DNA from: a virus
DNA length: 64,000 nucleotides
IMG/VR virus record: IMGVR_UViG_3300033984_000293
Coordinates: 92,627-156,626 of that record
Direction: 5' to 3' (one strand)
Below the pieces are notes generated by a model that was not told where the DNA came from, ran no database searches, and saw nothing but the letters and a program-made list of their open reading frames with translations. Each line of letters begins with the position of its first letter. Position 1 is the stretch's first letter. This document shows, in pieces, positions 9,116 through 17,672 of the stretch. Made by a program: the position numbers and the translations under genes.

Positions 9116-9628
9116 ATGAAAAAAATAATTTTAAATTTAGTATTATTACTAACATTAGTATCCTGTGAAGTCTATGACCAACCAAAAACTTTAAGTTTAA
9201 GTGGTGAATACATTGTAGATAGAATCACCCGTACATCAACGGAAAATACATCAGGAACTCAACAATTAGTTGTTTATCAACCAGGAGACACTTTTATTAG
9301 CAATGCTGAATCATTTCCAATGGATATTATAGTTATTGGAGCAACACGATGGCACTTTGATTATAGTGTCATATCATTTAGTCCTGTTGGGTTAAACAAT
9401 GGTCAAGTATTGTGGCAATATCAATATTTTTATCAAGTTTATAATAATTGGTATAACACCGATTTAGGACATATTGAATTTGAGTTGAATAACGGGTCGA
9501 AAAGAATGTTTAAGATTATTGATGACGGGATGGAGAGTTTAACTCTTAGAACTACCGGACAATGGGCTGACGGACCATATGGACCTAACTCTAATATAAC
9601 ATTACATTTAACCCGAGTCGGTCCTTAA
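9116..9628 (+). CDS. Lipoprotein
   Basis: 170 residues. Signal peptide 'MKKIILNLVLLLTLVSC' with lipobox LVSC puts the lipidated Cys at about residue 17; the mature part is beta-rich with many aromatics. Host-like promoter upstream and terminator downstream make it a single-gene unit. Phage lipoproteins can block superinfection at the cell surface (e.g. T5 Llp); that role is inference. Two more lipoproteins occur in this window. Confidence 0.8.
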   Translation: MKKIILNLVLLLTLVSCEVYDQPKTLSLSGEYIVDRITRTSTENTSGTQQLVVYQPGDTFISNAESFPMDIIVIGATRWHFDYSVISFSPVGLNNGQVLWQYQYFYQVYNNWYNTDLGHIEFELNNGSKRMFKIIDDGMESLTLRTTGQWADGPYGPNSNITLHLTRVGP

Positions 9629-9630
9629 TA

Positions 9631-9657
9631 AAAAACCCACCTATTGGTGGGTTTTTG
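9631..9657 (+). terminator. Rho-independent terminator
   Basis: AAACCCACC / GGTGGGTTT hairpin with T-run directly after the lipoprotein gene; also faces the end of the 9660 gene. Confidence 0.85.
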
Positions 9658-9659
9658 TT

Positions 9660-9971
9660 TTAAAATAATTGAGTGTCTGGTAATTTTTTTGGATAGATTA
9701 AATAATATTCATTTAAAAAAGATATAATCTCATCTTCATCTAAAAAATCTTCATCAAAATCATCGTATACCTCATCAAACTCATCATCGTCTTCATCAAA
9801 AAAACTTTCATCAATTTTATTTGAGATATTATATCCAAATGTTTCTATCTCATCAAGTATTATTTGGTCTGTTCTTATTTCATCTTCATTATCACTTAAG
9901 ATTCTGAATGTCACATCTAAAGTATGAGATGTTTCATTTATGTAATAAGACACTAATTCTTTAATTTCCAT
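9660..9971 (-). CDS. Small acidic protein
   Basis: 103 residues, with a strongly acidic stretch ('FDEDDDEFDEVYDDFDEDF') around residues 58-78. The N-terminus is beta-like. No family recognised. Acidic proteins of this kind can mimic DNA, but nothing shows that directly. Confidence 0.6.
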   Translation of the reverse strand: MEIKELVSYYINETSHTLDVTFRILSDNEDEIRTDQIILDEIETFGYNISNKIDESFFDEDDDEFDEVYDDFDEDFLDEDEIISFLNEYYLIYPKKLPDTQLF

Positions 9972-10033
9972 TATTGTTTAATTTAACATTGTTTATTACA
10001 AAGAAATATCACAACTTTTTTGAAAGTTCTAAA

Positions 10034-10594
10034 TTAGTTATATTTTTTAAATCTTTTGAACATATCTAAAGATTCATTAATTTTATCTAAAATGTTCTCT
10101 TTTTCCTCTTCCTCAATTTCATTTTCTTCATCGCCTAAATCCATTAAATCATCAAGATTCATTTCAAAATCATCATCTTCATACATTTCAAATTCATCGT
10201 CAAAATCAACAGTACCATTAGTTAAGTCATCTTCACCATCACCAATCATATCAAGTTGTTCTTCAACTTCTTCAAAACTTTCGTCCGGAACAAATTGTGA
10301 ACCTGGTGAAATATATTCAACAACTTCATTATAATCTTCTTCTTCATCGGAAAATAAACCAGTACTTTTATTATCATGTTTCATCTCATTGATGTTCATG
10401 TTTCTATAAGTTGTTACCTCACCTTTATTATTAACTGTAAGACCTTCTTTATCGTTAGCGAAGTCTTGTACATATAATGGTTGTTCGTTTGATGGTTGGA
10501 TATAACTTGTTAAGTATCCATCATAAACTTCCTTATGTTGGTCAAGGATGTTATTTTTTTCCTCGTTTGTCATTTTAAAAAAATATGCGTTCAT
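10034..10594 (-). CDS. Acidic tagged protein
   Basis: 186 residues. An in-frame ATG at 10573 begins 'MTNEEKNNILDQHKEV', and an 'SNEQP' follows near residue 37, similar to the longer tag of the next gene. The C-terminal two thirds is very rich in Asp/Glu ('DDEFEMYEDDDFEMNLDDL'). Likely packaged or virion associated, by analogy with its neighbours. Function unknown. Confidence 0.65.
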   Translation of the reverse strand: MNAYFFKMTNEEKNNILDQHKEVYDGYLTSYIQPSNEQPLYVQDFANDKEGLTVNNKGEVTTYRNMNINEMKHDNKSTGLFSDEEEDYNEVVEYISPGSQFVPDESFEEVEEQLDMIGDGEDDLTNGTVDFDDEFEMYEDDDFEMNLDDLMDLGDEENEIEEEEKENILDKINESLDMFKRFKKYN

Positions 10595-10608
10595 ATATTT
10601 GTTTTGTG

Positions 10609-11097
10609 TTACGCAATACCTGTTGTGGTATCTGTTGGTTGATTATTCATTGCGAAGTCCGCTTTTGGAACAAATTTCCCACCACGACTAACTGTACAAT
10701 ATTGTTTTTCTAATGCTTTTAAAAATTTTAAATTAAATAATGTGAGAGGTTTAAGTTCTCTTTCTTTAAAGTTTTGAGGATTTTTACCTTTTAAAATTAC
10801 AATTGGTTCCGATGTACCACATTGAAATTCTAAAACTCTAGAAGCTCCTCCAGTTCTACCTTCATTATCTATTACGATTTTTATTGTGTTACCTTCTTTA
10901 ACCGGTTTAAGAATTTTAAAAGTCCCTAATAATTGTGTTTCACCTTTATCTTTATAAAGATTTACTGTTTTACCATCAATTGGTGTTGGTGTAGGTCTTA
11001 ATACACCCTGTTCAGAAATAATATTCTTTTTAACGGAGTGCATTTCTAAAATCCTATTTTTTTCATCTTGAGAAATATCATTAAATAAATTTTTCAT
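10609..11097 (-). CDS. Tagged small beta-rich protein
   Basis: 162 residues. The tag 'ISQDEKNRILEMHSVKKN' ends in IISEQG, a clear match to the xEQ class. After a TPTP linker comes a beta-rich domain ('VNLYKDKGETQLLGTFKIL', 'NTIKIVIDN'). No family recognised. A TATTTAT box lies 17 bases upstream. Confidence 0.7.
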   Translation of the reverse strand: MKNLFNDISQDEKNRILEMHSVKKNIISEQGVLRPTPTPIDGKTVNLYKDKGETQLLGTFKILKPVKEGNTIKIVIDNEGRTGGASRVLEFQCGTSEPIVILKGKNPQNFKERELKPLTLFNLKFLKALEKQYCTVSRGGKFVPKADFAMNNQPTDTTTGIA

Positions 11098-11114
11098 AAT
11101 AATTTGTTTTGTAT

Positions 11115-11121
11115 ATAAATA
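11115..11121 (-). promoter_or_regulatory. Late-type TATTTAT box
   Basis: Lies 17 bases upstream of the ATG at 11097. Confidence 0.4.
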
Positions 11122-11131
11122 TGTTTATGTA

Positions 11132-11713
11132 TTATAAAAGGGTATATGTTTGAACAATCTTGGTTGCAAACCTTTGTAGGTATTTATTAATACTTGACAT
11201 ATCCTCTTCAATCCCCTTATCATTTAAATAGTTTATAACCCCGTTAATCATTTCTGCTTGTGATTGGTTAGCGTGGTCTAACACTTCTTCAAAGGCTTCT
11301 TCATTATGTATGTCTTTGTATTTGAATTCGTGTTGGATTCTTTCTCGACCAATATAAAGATATGGGGATGCTCCCATCATATTGGTAATACCAGATTCTC
11401 TAACCATTAAAAGGTATTTTTTTAAAAATTTAATGTTGAAATATTTGAACAATTCAATATTGTTCATTATAAATTTATCTCTATCTTCAGTGATTCTTTT
11501 TTTGGATTTAAATCTCTCTTCTTTATCCCACATATCCGTATCAGACAATAACGCTAGTTTACTACCATTATCCCATTCAACACCATATTGAATATCACCA
11601 AATATTTTATCAACACTATATACTGTACCAAGAGTTCCATCAGGTACAGAATTTTCTTCTGACATGTGTAATAAAATTATTCTATCACCTTTTTTTAACT
11701 CTGGATTAATCAT
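11132..11713 (-). CDS. DUF4314-like N-terminal domain protein
   Basis: 193 residues. Residues 7-60 match the DUF4314 pattern: 'KGDRIILLHMSEENSVPDGTLGTV', then 'YGVEWDNGSKLALLSDTD'. This SH3-like domain is common in phage and conjugative elements. The rest is helical with no recognised domain. A TATTTAT box lies 21 bases upstream, and the gene is divergent from a tagged membrane protein at 11764. Confidence 0.7.
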   Translation of the reverse strand: MINPELKKGDRIILLHMSEENSVPDGTLGTVYSVDKIFGDIQYGVEWDNGSKLALLSDTDMWDKEERFKSKKRITEDRDKFIMNNIELFKYFNIKFLKKYLLMVRESGITNMMGASPYLYIGRERIQHEFKYKDIHNEEAFEEVLDHANQSQAEMINGVINYLNDKGIEEDMSSINKYLQRFATKIVQTYTLL

Positions 11714-11734
11714 ATTTAATAAATTTATTTAACA

Positions 11735-11741
11735 ATAAATA
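11735..11741 (-). promoter_or_regulatory. Late-type TATTTAT box
   Basis: Lies 21 bases upstream of the ATG at 11713, back to back with the box for the 11764 gene. Confidence 0.4.
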
Positions 11742-11750
11742 TAATTAAAG

Positions 11751-11757
11751 TATTTAT
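11751..11757 (+). promoter_or_regulatory. Late-type TATTTAT box
   Basis: Ends 6 bases before the ATG at 11764. Confidence 0.5.
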
Positions 11758-11763
11758 TGTTGT

Positions 11764-12393
11764 ATGAAAACCACATTAATAATAAATGAAAGTCAAAAAA
11801 AGATGATTCTTAAAGAATCTACAATTGACAATTTAACTAAATCCATTCAAGAGGGTTATGAATATTCGACCAAAGTCTTAAATGAGGTAAAAGAAAATTA
11901 CGGTCTTAATTTTGATTTCCTAATAACATGGGGAGCAAGTATTGGGGGTTTTATCTCACCAATTGGTGAATTTATTCAAGGTAAATACCCTGAGATATCA
12001 GATATTAATTTAAGTTTAATCTTAACTGGTATTATCGCTGTTCATTATTTAGATAACAAAAAAGATATTGAGAAAATTCTTACGAAGATAAAAGAAGAAG
12101 GATTGTCCGATGTTTTTAAAGTTGGGTTAGATAAATCGAAAGAATTAAAAGATACTTTATTTAATTTTCTTGAAAGTCTAAATGTGACATTTTTTAAGAT
12201 TTCAAAAATGATATCCTACGCATTTATTGTTCCGGTTCTACTTACCATCTTTACAATGGTTAAAAGTGGTCAAATAAATACTTCTGACGCAAAAGAAATT
12301 GCGGTAAGGGTTATTGGTAGTGGAGTTGTAAATCTGTCAGGTATTGTTGTTAGAGATTTAGTAACTAAATTAATTAAAAGATTCAAAGGTTAA
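11764..12393 (+). CDS. Tagged multi-pass membrane protein
   Basis: 209 residues. The tag 'MKTTLIINESQKKMILKES' opens the protein. Three hydrophobic segments follow, around residues 57-77 ('FLITWGASIGGFISPIGEFI'), 88-102 ('LSLILTGIIAVHYL') and 155-172 ('YAFIVPVLLTIFTMV'). A packaging-type tag on a membrane protein is odd; it could act on the host membrane after injection. It overlaps the convergent 12390 gene by 4 bp. Confidence 0.7.
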   Translation: MKTTLIINESQKKMILKESTIDNLTKSIQEGYEYSTKVLNEVKENYGLNFDFLITWGASIGGFISPIGEFIQGKYPEISDINLSLILTGIIAVHYLDNKKDIEKILTKIKEEGLSDVFKVGLDKSKELKDTLFNFLESLNVTFFKISKMISYAFIVPVLLTIFTMVKSGQINTSDAKEIAVRVIGSGVVNLSGIVVRDLVTKLIKRFKG

Positions 12394-13175
12394 TCTCCCG
12401 AAATAAAATCACATAATTTACTTGAAAATGTTGATTGATTTATATAATTAAAATCGTCAACCTCAATATCACCAATATTTCTAAGATATGTGTAAGTATG
12501 TGTCCATATCTCACAATCTTCTAAATTCATATATTTGGTAATTTCACCCCAAACAATACCATCTAACGGGACTCTAAGGTTATCGTCTTCACTCATATAC
12601 CCAACAATAGTTTCCGCAAGGTCTTGAGTTATGTTTTCTAAAGGTTCATTATCAACTAACACTTGATTACAATAAACTGAAATATCAGTTGTTATTCCAT
12701 CATCTATATAGACATCAGAAACTTCATAACTAACATTCAAGGTTAATGTTTTTCTTTCACCACCACAAAAAAAGTTAAGTCCTGTTTGTTTTGAACCTAA
12801 TCGGTCTATGTCTTTAGTAATTTTTTCATTAAACCATTTAGGGATATACCCACCATATTTACCAATTTTCTCCCCATCATAATAAATGTCATTAACTTTA
12901 GTAAAAACATTCGACCAATTAAGACCAACCATTTCACATCCATCTTGTACGATGTGTTTTGATTTACAATTAAAAAAATCCCACAAATAAGGGATATCTG
13001 ATTGTTTTGGTGTAATTTCTAAATCATATTGGATTTCAGGGTAAGATTCACCACCTCTAGTTGTTTTATCAACTTCAATATTAACAAATCTAAATCTAAA
13101 TGCGTCCACAGTGTGTGTTAATTTAGTTAGATATGATATAAGACCTTTTATTTCACCACTATTGACCATTGACAA
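12390..13175 (-). CDS. Hypothetical protein
   Basis: 261 residues, not recognised. The start overlaps the upstream metallopeptidase gene by 17 bp, so the pair is translationally coupled. The sequence alternates beta strands and acidic loops ('YPEIQYDLEITPKQ', 'TLNVSYEVSDVYIDDG'), broadly like the N-terminal beta region of the neighbouring zinc protein. It may be a partner or inhibitor of that protein; this is inferred from position only. Confidence 0.65.
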   Translation of the reverse strand: MSMVNSGEIKGLISYLTKLTHTVDAFRFRFVNIEVDKTTRGGESYPEIQYDLEITPKQSDIPYLWDFFNCKSKHIVQDGCEMVGLNWSNVFTKVNDIYYDGEKIGKYGGYIPKWFNEKITKDIDRLGSKQTGLNFFCGGERKTLTLNVSYEVSDVYIDDGITTDISVYCNQVLVDNEPLENITQDLAETIVGYMSEDDNLRVPLDGIVWGEITKYMNLEDCEIWTHTYTYLRNIGDIEVDDFNYINQSTFSSKLCDFISGD

Positions 13176-14130
13176 TGATTTGAATTACTTTTTCCATTTC
13201 ATCTTCAGTCAATTTATGGATATCTTTATGTGTTTCATACCAATCTCTAACAACATCATTAAATGGTAATTTTCTTAACTTGGCAACTCTTCTAAAACCA
13301 ACTCTTTGAGCTGTTATTTCATGTGGTTGAGTGTAATATTTAAATGGTTCTTCTGGTTCTTTTTTACGTTTACGTTCTCCTTTAAAATATTGGAAACCAT
13401 GTTCCAATTCATGAGCCATAATATCGTTTAATTCACCTATTATATTATAAAAATTTCTTTTTAATGTTTTTGGATTAAAAATTATTAAAACCTCAATTAC
13501 ATCTTCATCCGGAACAAAAGTTCCTGTCATTTTATACCCCTCTAATTTATTGTTAATTTTGATTGTTAAATCAATTGAAAATCCAAAAGGGAGATTTGTG
13601 AATGAGTAATTACGACCATCTTCAGGGTTTGGTAACATAAAACTACCGCGTTTTCCATTTTTTAAAACATTCACAATATCTTTTACTGTTGTTCTAACGG
13701 CTAATCTACTCATTCTTGATTCTGTTATGTTTTCAGGTTTTTTCACGTCAAATGTTAAACTATCAATTGTTGTTCTAATATTACTATCAAAGATACTTAA
13801 AAAATTGGTCATCTCCAAATTTAAATTTGAATAGAATTTGTATAATCTATTTTCAAAACTTCTAGCAATCATTTTACCTTGTTCATTGTCTTCAGGTGTA
13901 AATAATAATCGACTTAAATTATCATTAAGACCTATAATAACAACATTTAATAAGGCGTAATCATATTCCTCACCAACGCTAGTCATTTTTCTATAACCAT
14001 CAATTTTGAATTTATAATCAATATCCGAAATCATTGATTCCGGTAAATCATTAATTATTTGACCTTTAAACTTAAATGTCCGGGTTGATAATAGTTCATT
14101 AATTCTATTTAGTTGTTTTTCTGTTAACAT
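13159..14130 (-). CDS. Tagged zinc metallopeptidase (HExxH)
   Basis: 323 residues. It begins with the tag-like 'MLTEKQLNRINELLS'. The central region is beta-rich. The zincin motif 'IMAHELEHGFQ' places the zinc ligands H240 and H244 and catalytic E241; an acidic residue in 'HEITAQRVGF' downstream may be the third ligand. The architecture (long beta region, then 'L.AHEL.H') is shared with the 43397 protein, so they are probably paralogues. TATTTAT lies exactly 4 bases before the ATG. Substrate unknown. Confidence 0.75.
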   Translation of the reverse strand: MLTEKQLNRINELLSTRTFKFKGQIINDLPESMISDIDYKFKIDGYRKMTSVGEEYDYALLNVVIIGLNDNLSRLLFTPEDNEQGKMIARSFENRLYKFYSNLNLEMTNFLSIFDSNIRTTIDSLTFDVKKPENITESRMSRLAVRTTVKDIVNVLKNGKRGSFMLPNPEDGRNYSFTNLPFGFSIDLTIKINNKLEGYKMTGTFVPDEDVIEVLIIFNPKTLKRNFYNIIGELNDIMAHELEHGFQYFKGERKRKKEPEEPFKYYTQPHEITAQRVGFRRVAKLRKLPFNDVVRDWYETHKDIHKLTEDEMEKVIQIIVNGQ

Positions 14131-14134
14131 ATTT

Positions 14135-14141
14135 ATAAATA
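14135..14141 (-). promoter_or_regulatory. Late-type TATTTAT box
   Basis: Exactly 4 bases before the ATG of the metallopeptidase (start 14130). Confidence 0.6.
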
Positions 14142-14184
14142 CTTTAATAATCGATTAATGTTTTTTTTATCTTTATTTTTTATA

Positions 14185-14191
14185 TATTTAT
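14185..14191 (+). promoter_or_regulatory. Late-type TATTTAT box
   Basis: Lies 13 bases before the ATG of the 49-residue gene at 14205. Confidence 0.35.
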
Positions 14192-14204
14192 AAAAAAATA
14201 CAAT

Positions 14205-14354
14205 ATGTCTTGTTACGAAAAATTATTAGAATGGGTTGAGGATGAACAAAATAAATTCTCAGACGATGATTTTGAAATCTCACAACTAGTTGCCTACTCA
14301 ACTTTAGAGTTAGTCAAACGAAAAATAATAGAATTAAAGAATGAAGAATTATAG
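14205..14354 (+). CDS. Small acidic helical protein
   Basis: A 49-residue reading frame ('MSCYEKLLEWVEDEQNKF...') with a TATTTAT box upstream and a second one between it and the next gene. Predicted helical and acidic. No family recognised. Confidence 0.55.
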   Translation: MSCYEKLLEWVEDEQNKFSDDDFEISQLVAYSTLELVKRKIIELKNEEL

Positions 14355-14363
14355 ATATCCCTA

Positions 14364-14370
14364 TATTTAT
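14364..14370 (+). promoter_or_regulatory. Late-type TATTTAT box
   Basis: Lies 20 bases before the ATG at 14391. Confidence 0.4.
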
Positions 14371-14390
14371 AGTATAAAAACATTTCAGTT

Positions 14391-14903
14391 ATGAAAAAAA
14401 TACAAATAAACGAGACCGAACTTCGCAAATCAGTTAGAAAACATTTGTTGGAACAATCTGAATCCGGAGCGAAAGATAATAGAGAAGAAAAACAAAGATG
14501 TGTTTCTGGAAACATAATGCCATTAGATGAACTTGTTGGTCCTTCCGACAATTTTAGTGATTATACATCAGGTGTTTTAAAACGTGATGGTGGTATTAAC
14601 GGAATGGTTGACACATTAGATATGTTAAGAACATTACGTTTACATTCAAACATTAAAGATAATGGTGAACATTTGTCATATAATTTAATGAATCACCTAA
14701 ATAAATTTAGAAATAAAAATTTTCACGACGAAACAAACAATGGATGTTTAAAAGCGATGGATAAAGTAATTGAACTTTATAAAGAAAATGAACACGGTGA
14801 AGATTTAGTTAAAGACATTGAAAAAGTGTTAGCTCACAAAGACCCATCTCCAAGAGCAAAAGAATATCTGAAAAGATGTTTGGTTTTAGTTAAGGAGAAA
14901 TAA
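14391..14903 (+). CDS. Tagged helical protein
   Basis: 170 residues. The tag 'MKKIQINETELRKSVRKH' ends in LLEQ, one of the clearest matches to the (L/I)xE pattern. The rest is helical, with 'GPSDNFSDYTSG', two Cys and a basic C-terminus. Single-gene unit, closed by a terminator. Likely packaged internal protein; function unknown. Confidence 0.7.
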   Translation: MKKIQINETELRKSVRKHLLEQSESGAKDNREEKQRCVSGNIMPLDELVGPSDNFSDYTSGVLKRDGGINGMVDTLDMLRTLRLHSNIKDNGEHLSYNLMNHLNKFRNKNFHDETNNGCLKAMDKVIELYKENEHGEDLVKDIEKVLAHKDPSPRAKEYLKRCLVLVKEK

Positions 14904-14956
14904 TACACCCCGTCATTGGGGACATTTAGGACCGTTATCAGTGATGGTAACAAAAT

Positions 14957-14987
14957 AAAGGGGAAGTTCGCTACTATCCCCTTTTTT
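14957..14987 (+). terminator. Rho-independent terminator
   Basis: AAGGGGA / TCCCCTT stem around a 12-base loop, then six T, 54 bases after the 14391 gene. Confidence 0.75.
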
Positions 14988-15003
14988 AATTTATAAAAGT
15001 AAA

Positions 15004-15010
15004 TATTTAT
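15004..15010 (+). promoter_or_regulatory. Late-type TATTTAT box
   Basis: Lies 14 bases before the ATG at 15025. Confidence 0.4.
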
Positions 15011-15024
15011 TATAAAACATTATT

Positions 15025-15318
15025 ATGAAAAGTAACAAATATTTTTTTGGGTGGGATAACATTAAATGGTTCATTTCTGAAATTGGAAAACAATATAGTA
15101 ATTCGGATTCTTATTTTTCAAAAAAAAGAGTTGAATCGGGCGTGGCTTTTTCTGTTGGACAAATAGGTTTAATTTTCTTTTTATTTAAGAAATATGAGAC
15201 ATTATCGATGTCCGATGTTGTTATGTGGGCAACATTAGAATTCGCAATCGCTGGTTATATTATTAATCAAATCCAAAAGGAAAAAAAAGATGAATCAAAT
15301 GAAAACCCTCCTGTATAA
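15025..15318 (+). CDS. Small two-pass membrane protein
   Basis: 97 residues with two hydrophobic helices (about residues 40-55, 'FSVGQIGLIFFLF', and 63-80, 'VVMWATLEFAIAGYII') and a charged C-terminal tail ('QKEKKDESNENPPV'). Topology would suit a holin or other small phage membrane protein, but it is far from the endolysin gene. Its stop codon lies inside the following terminator. Confidence 0.65.
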   Translation: MKSNKYFFGWDNIKWFISEIGKQYSNSDSYFSKKRVESGVAFSVGQIGLIFFLFKKYETLSMSDVVMWATLEFAIAGYIINQIQKEKKDESNENPPV

Positions 15319-15330
15319 GGGGGTTTTTTA
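15303..15330 (+). terminator. Rho-independent terminator
   Basis: AAACCCTCC / AGGGGGTTT type hairpin and T-run overlapping the 15025 stop codon. Confidence 0.75.
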
Positions 15331-15331
15331 T

Positions 15332-15685
15332 TTATCGTTTTTGTGGTAAATGAAATTCTTGTTGGATAATATCTTTGGCTTGTTGACGTAATTCTTTAGC
15401 TTGTTGTTCTAAATCACGAGATTGTCTAATTAAATCATTTGCCTGTTCCGCTTGTTCATCAGATAGATAAAAAACTTCCGTTCTACTACCCCCGTGACGA
15501 GCAACACCTCTTTCTAATGGTTTCTTTTCTCTTTTTGTAAAAACACCATTACTATAAGTGTATATATTTTTACCCTCACTTTTATGTGTTAATACATCCG
15601 CAGACCAAGTCCCGGAATCGTCTAAATCAGATTTTTTAACAATTCTTAATTTATTAAATTGTTCTTCAGTTACAGTTATTTTCAT
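15332..15685 (-). CDS. Tagged coiled-coil protein
   Basis: 117 residues. The tag is 'MKITVTEEQFNKLRIVKKSD'. The C-terminal half ('EQANDLIRQSRDLEQQAKEL') is a Gln-rich coiled coil. It overlaps the upstream TM/coiled-coil gene by 4 bp, so the two are translated together and may interact through their coiled coils. Confidence 0.65.
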   Translation of the reverse strand: MKITVTEEQFNKLRIVKKSDLDDSGTWSADVLTHKSEGKNIYTYSNGVFTKREKKPLERGVARHGGSRTEVFYLSDEQAEQANDLIRQSRDLEQQAKELRQQAKDIIQQEFHLPQKR

Positions 15686-16182
15686 TTTTTATTTCTAATT
15701 TTATTCTTTAAGTTAGATAAAGCCGAAATAACAATATCTGTATTATCAATTTGAATTGGTATATTTTTAACTCTAACAATACTATCATTTTTAGGGTTTG
15801 ATGATGAACCATTACCGTTGTTACGTATCACCATTTGGTGTGGGCGACTACCTCTTAACATATTTTGTAATTCATCAATCTGAGCAATTATTTCTTTCTC
15901 TCTTTGAATCCTTTTATGAGAACATTCGGATTGTCCATCAATCACTTCCTGAGTCAAATTATCAATTCTAAGAGTTAAAGTATCCATTTGGGTATTCAGA
16001 GATATAATTTCTTTTTTTTGTCTCTGAATCACCAAATTCTGTTGTATTGGGTCCGGTTTTAATGCGTCGATAATATCTGAACCAAATGTTATAAAAAAGA
16101 CGGATATACATAAAATAATCAAAGCCCAAATACGTTGGGCTGTTGAAAATGTTTTAAGGATTTCGGTAAAGTATTGAATCAT
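15682..16182 (-). CDS. Membrane-anchored coiled-coil protein (spanin-like topology)
   Basis: 166 residues. One N-terminal membrane helix (about residues 18-36, 'IWALIILCISVFFITFGSDI') is followed by a long coiled coil ('VIQRQKKEIISLNTQMDTL') and a polar tail. This is the topology of an inner-membrane spanin (Rz-like). No lipoprotein o-spanin is adjacent, so the role is uncertain. TATTTAT lies exactly 4 bases before the ATG. Confidence 0.6.
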   Translation of the reverse strand: MIQYFTEILKTFSTAQRIWALIILCISVFFITFGSDIIDALKPDPIQQNLVIQRQKKEIISLNTQMDTLTLRIDNLTQEVIDGQSECSHKRIQREKEIIAQIDELQNMLRGSRPHQMVIRNNGNGSSSNPKNDSIVRVKNIPIQIDNTDIVISALSNLKNKIRNKK

Positions 16183-16186
16183 ACTG

Positions 16187-16193
16187 ATAAATA
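16187..16193 (-). promoter_or_regulatory. Late-type TATTTAT box
   Basis: Exactly 4 bases before the ATG at 16182, marking the boundary between the late block and the small-gene operon upstream. Confidence 0.55.
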
Positions 16194-16784
16194 TCAGTCA
16201 TTCAGGTATTGTAATAATTTTTCTTTAACACCCGCTTGTTTTATTCCTTCACTTTCTCTTGGTGTGTGAACGAAGTTGGATAATCCCCACTTTTGCTCAT
16301 AAAATCCGTTAGAATCTTTTTCACCTAACTCCAAATCATCAATACAAGCCCAATGTGTGATTTCAGGATGGTCAGTTAGATATTGTCTAACTTCGATACA
16401 TCTTTGTTGTTCGTACATTGTTCTTCTAACCCATTCAAACTCATCAGGTTTATCACAACCGATGTATCGTTTGGTGAATGCGATTGGAGCTTTTAAGATT
16501 CCTTTTGATAAAAAATATTCACCAAGTTCTTCTAATGTCGCAAATAATCTCCAATCAGAGGATACAACGATTTCAGCTCCGGTTTGTTCTAACACCTCAT
16601 TTAATACCTTAACGGCTTTCTTATCAAAATCGTCAAATCTAACATCAAGGGGCGCCTCCGAATCGTTGAGAGCTTCCGGATTAAGTTTTTTATACTTCTT
16701 CCATTTTTTAGCTCGTCCACCCCAATTATTGGAAAGACAGATTACCCCATCATTATCCAAAAACAATATTTTTTTAGTTTCCAT
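16194..16784 (-). CDS. HAD-family phosphatase (RNA-repair 'Swiss army knife' HAD type)
   Basis: 196 residues. HAD motif I is 'ILFLDNDGVI' (nucleophile Asp10, acid Asp12), motif II 'EIVVSSDWR', and a late acidic motif 'WACIDDLELG'. 'SSDWR' and the acidic 'DD' match the HAD domain found in phage polynucleotide-repair proteins. A paralogue lies at 18292. Substrate may be an RNA or DNA end; not proven by sequence. Confidence 0.8.
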   Translation of the reverse strand: METKKILFLDNDGVICLSNNWGGRAKKWKKYKKLNPEALNDSEAPLDVRFDDFDKKAVKVLNEVLEQTGAEIVVSSDWRLFATLEELGEYFLSKGILKAPIAFTKRYIGCDKPDEFEWVRRTMYEQQRCIEVRQYLTDHPEITHWACIDDLELGEKDSNGFYEQKWGLSNFVHTPRESEGIKQAGVKEKLLQYLND

Positions 16785-17157
16785 CTATTTCTCTTTTATT
16801 TATATAAGTTTTATACTTATCAATTATACTTACTTCATACGGAACCCGTAATATCGCTAAACGTGTGTTTGATAACATATTAACATAATTATTTACATCG
16901 TCCGGGAATAAAGGTAACTTTTTTTCTCTTGCCCGCATAACCCATTCCAACTTTCTTTCCTCAATATAGAGATATTTTCTTCTTTCAACTAAATCCCACA
17001 ATAACTCGGGGGTTAAAAGACCCAATTTCTCTAAGGTTACAATTGCCCGGTCGGTTGAACTATTTAAGGATGAAACACTTATACGTTTCCCTTTTGCTCG
17101 TTTGTAATTCAATTTCTTTAATGAATCAAAACTTCTAACTTTTATAATCCCTTTCAT
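16774..17157 (-). CDS. Small basic protein
   Basis: 127 residues, basic and helical ('LVERRKYLYIEERKLEWVMR'). It overlaps the HAD phosphatase start by 11 bp and follows the 17165 gene closely, so it is part of one operon. No family recognised. Confidence 0.6.
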   Translation of the reverse strand: MKGIIKVRSFDSLKKLNYKRAKGKRISVSSLNSSTDRAIVTLEKLGLLTPELLWDLVERRKYLYIEERKLEWVMRAREKKLPLFPDDVNNYVNMLSNTRLAILRVPYEVSIIDKYKTYINKREIDGN

Positions 17158-17164
17158 AATTTAC

Positions 17165-17377
17165 TTATTTCCACCCAATTTGTAAATCTGTTAAGTCAGT
17201 AAGTGCTGATGTGTAGTTTTGGTAATCATCCCAATTTCCCGCACAATTATAAACTACTCTTACAGATGTTGTGGTATGTTCAGGAATTTCTTTTACTACA
17301 CCATTTTCAATTCTATCTCCAATATGTTCCGGAACATAAGTAACTTTGTCCCCTACTTTTAAATCTGATTGTTTCAT
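17165..17377 (-). CDS. Small SH3/KOW-like protein
   Basis: 70 residues. 'LKVGDKVTYVPEHIGDR.ENGVVKEI' is the pattern of a small SH3-like barrel, similar to the 33951 protein. In the operon with 4-bp and 7-bp gaps on either side. Function unknown. Confidence 0.65.
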   Translation of the reverse strand: MKQSDLKVGDKVTYVPEHIGDRIENGVVKEIPEHTTTSVRVVYNCAGNWDDYQNYTSALTDLTDLQIGWK

Positions 17378-17381
17378 TTCT

Positions 17382-17672
17382 TTATTCTTCTTCGTTAAAT
17401 TTACTTATTTCGTCCCAAATTTCCTGTGATGTCGCAACTTCACCCATTTCCATAGTAAAACTCTTTAAACCTCTTCTATAATCATTACTAAACCATTTAC
17501 CCTCACCATTTAATCTGACATAGGTTCTGAAACCGTTTAAGTTCCAATGTGGTTTAATTTCACTATTCGGGTTATGAGCACAATCACCATACCAAACATC
17601 AATACACCCCTCTACACAAGGAACTCTACTGAATTTAACCCACCCTTCTTGTAAGTATTCAGGATTTATCAT
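17382..17672 (-). CDS. Hypothetical protein
   Basis: 96 residues with 'RVPCVEGCIDVWYGDCAHN', three Cys and a His that could bind a metal, and an acidic C-terminus. It overlaps the upstream gene's stop by one base. Not recognised. Confidence 0.6.
   Translation of the reverse strand: MINPEYLQEGWVKFSRVPCVEGCIDVWYGDCAHNPNSEIKPHWNLNGFRTYVRLNGEGKWFSNDYRRGLKSFTMEMGEVATSQEIWDEISKFNEEE

Noticed and set aside
10056-10334. Plus-strand Ser-rich reading frame
   Set aside because: Antisense shadow of the Asp/Glu-rich gene 10034-10594.
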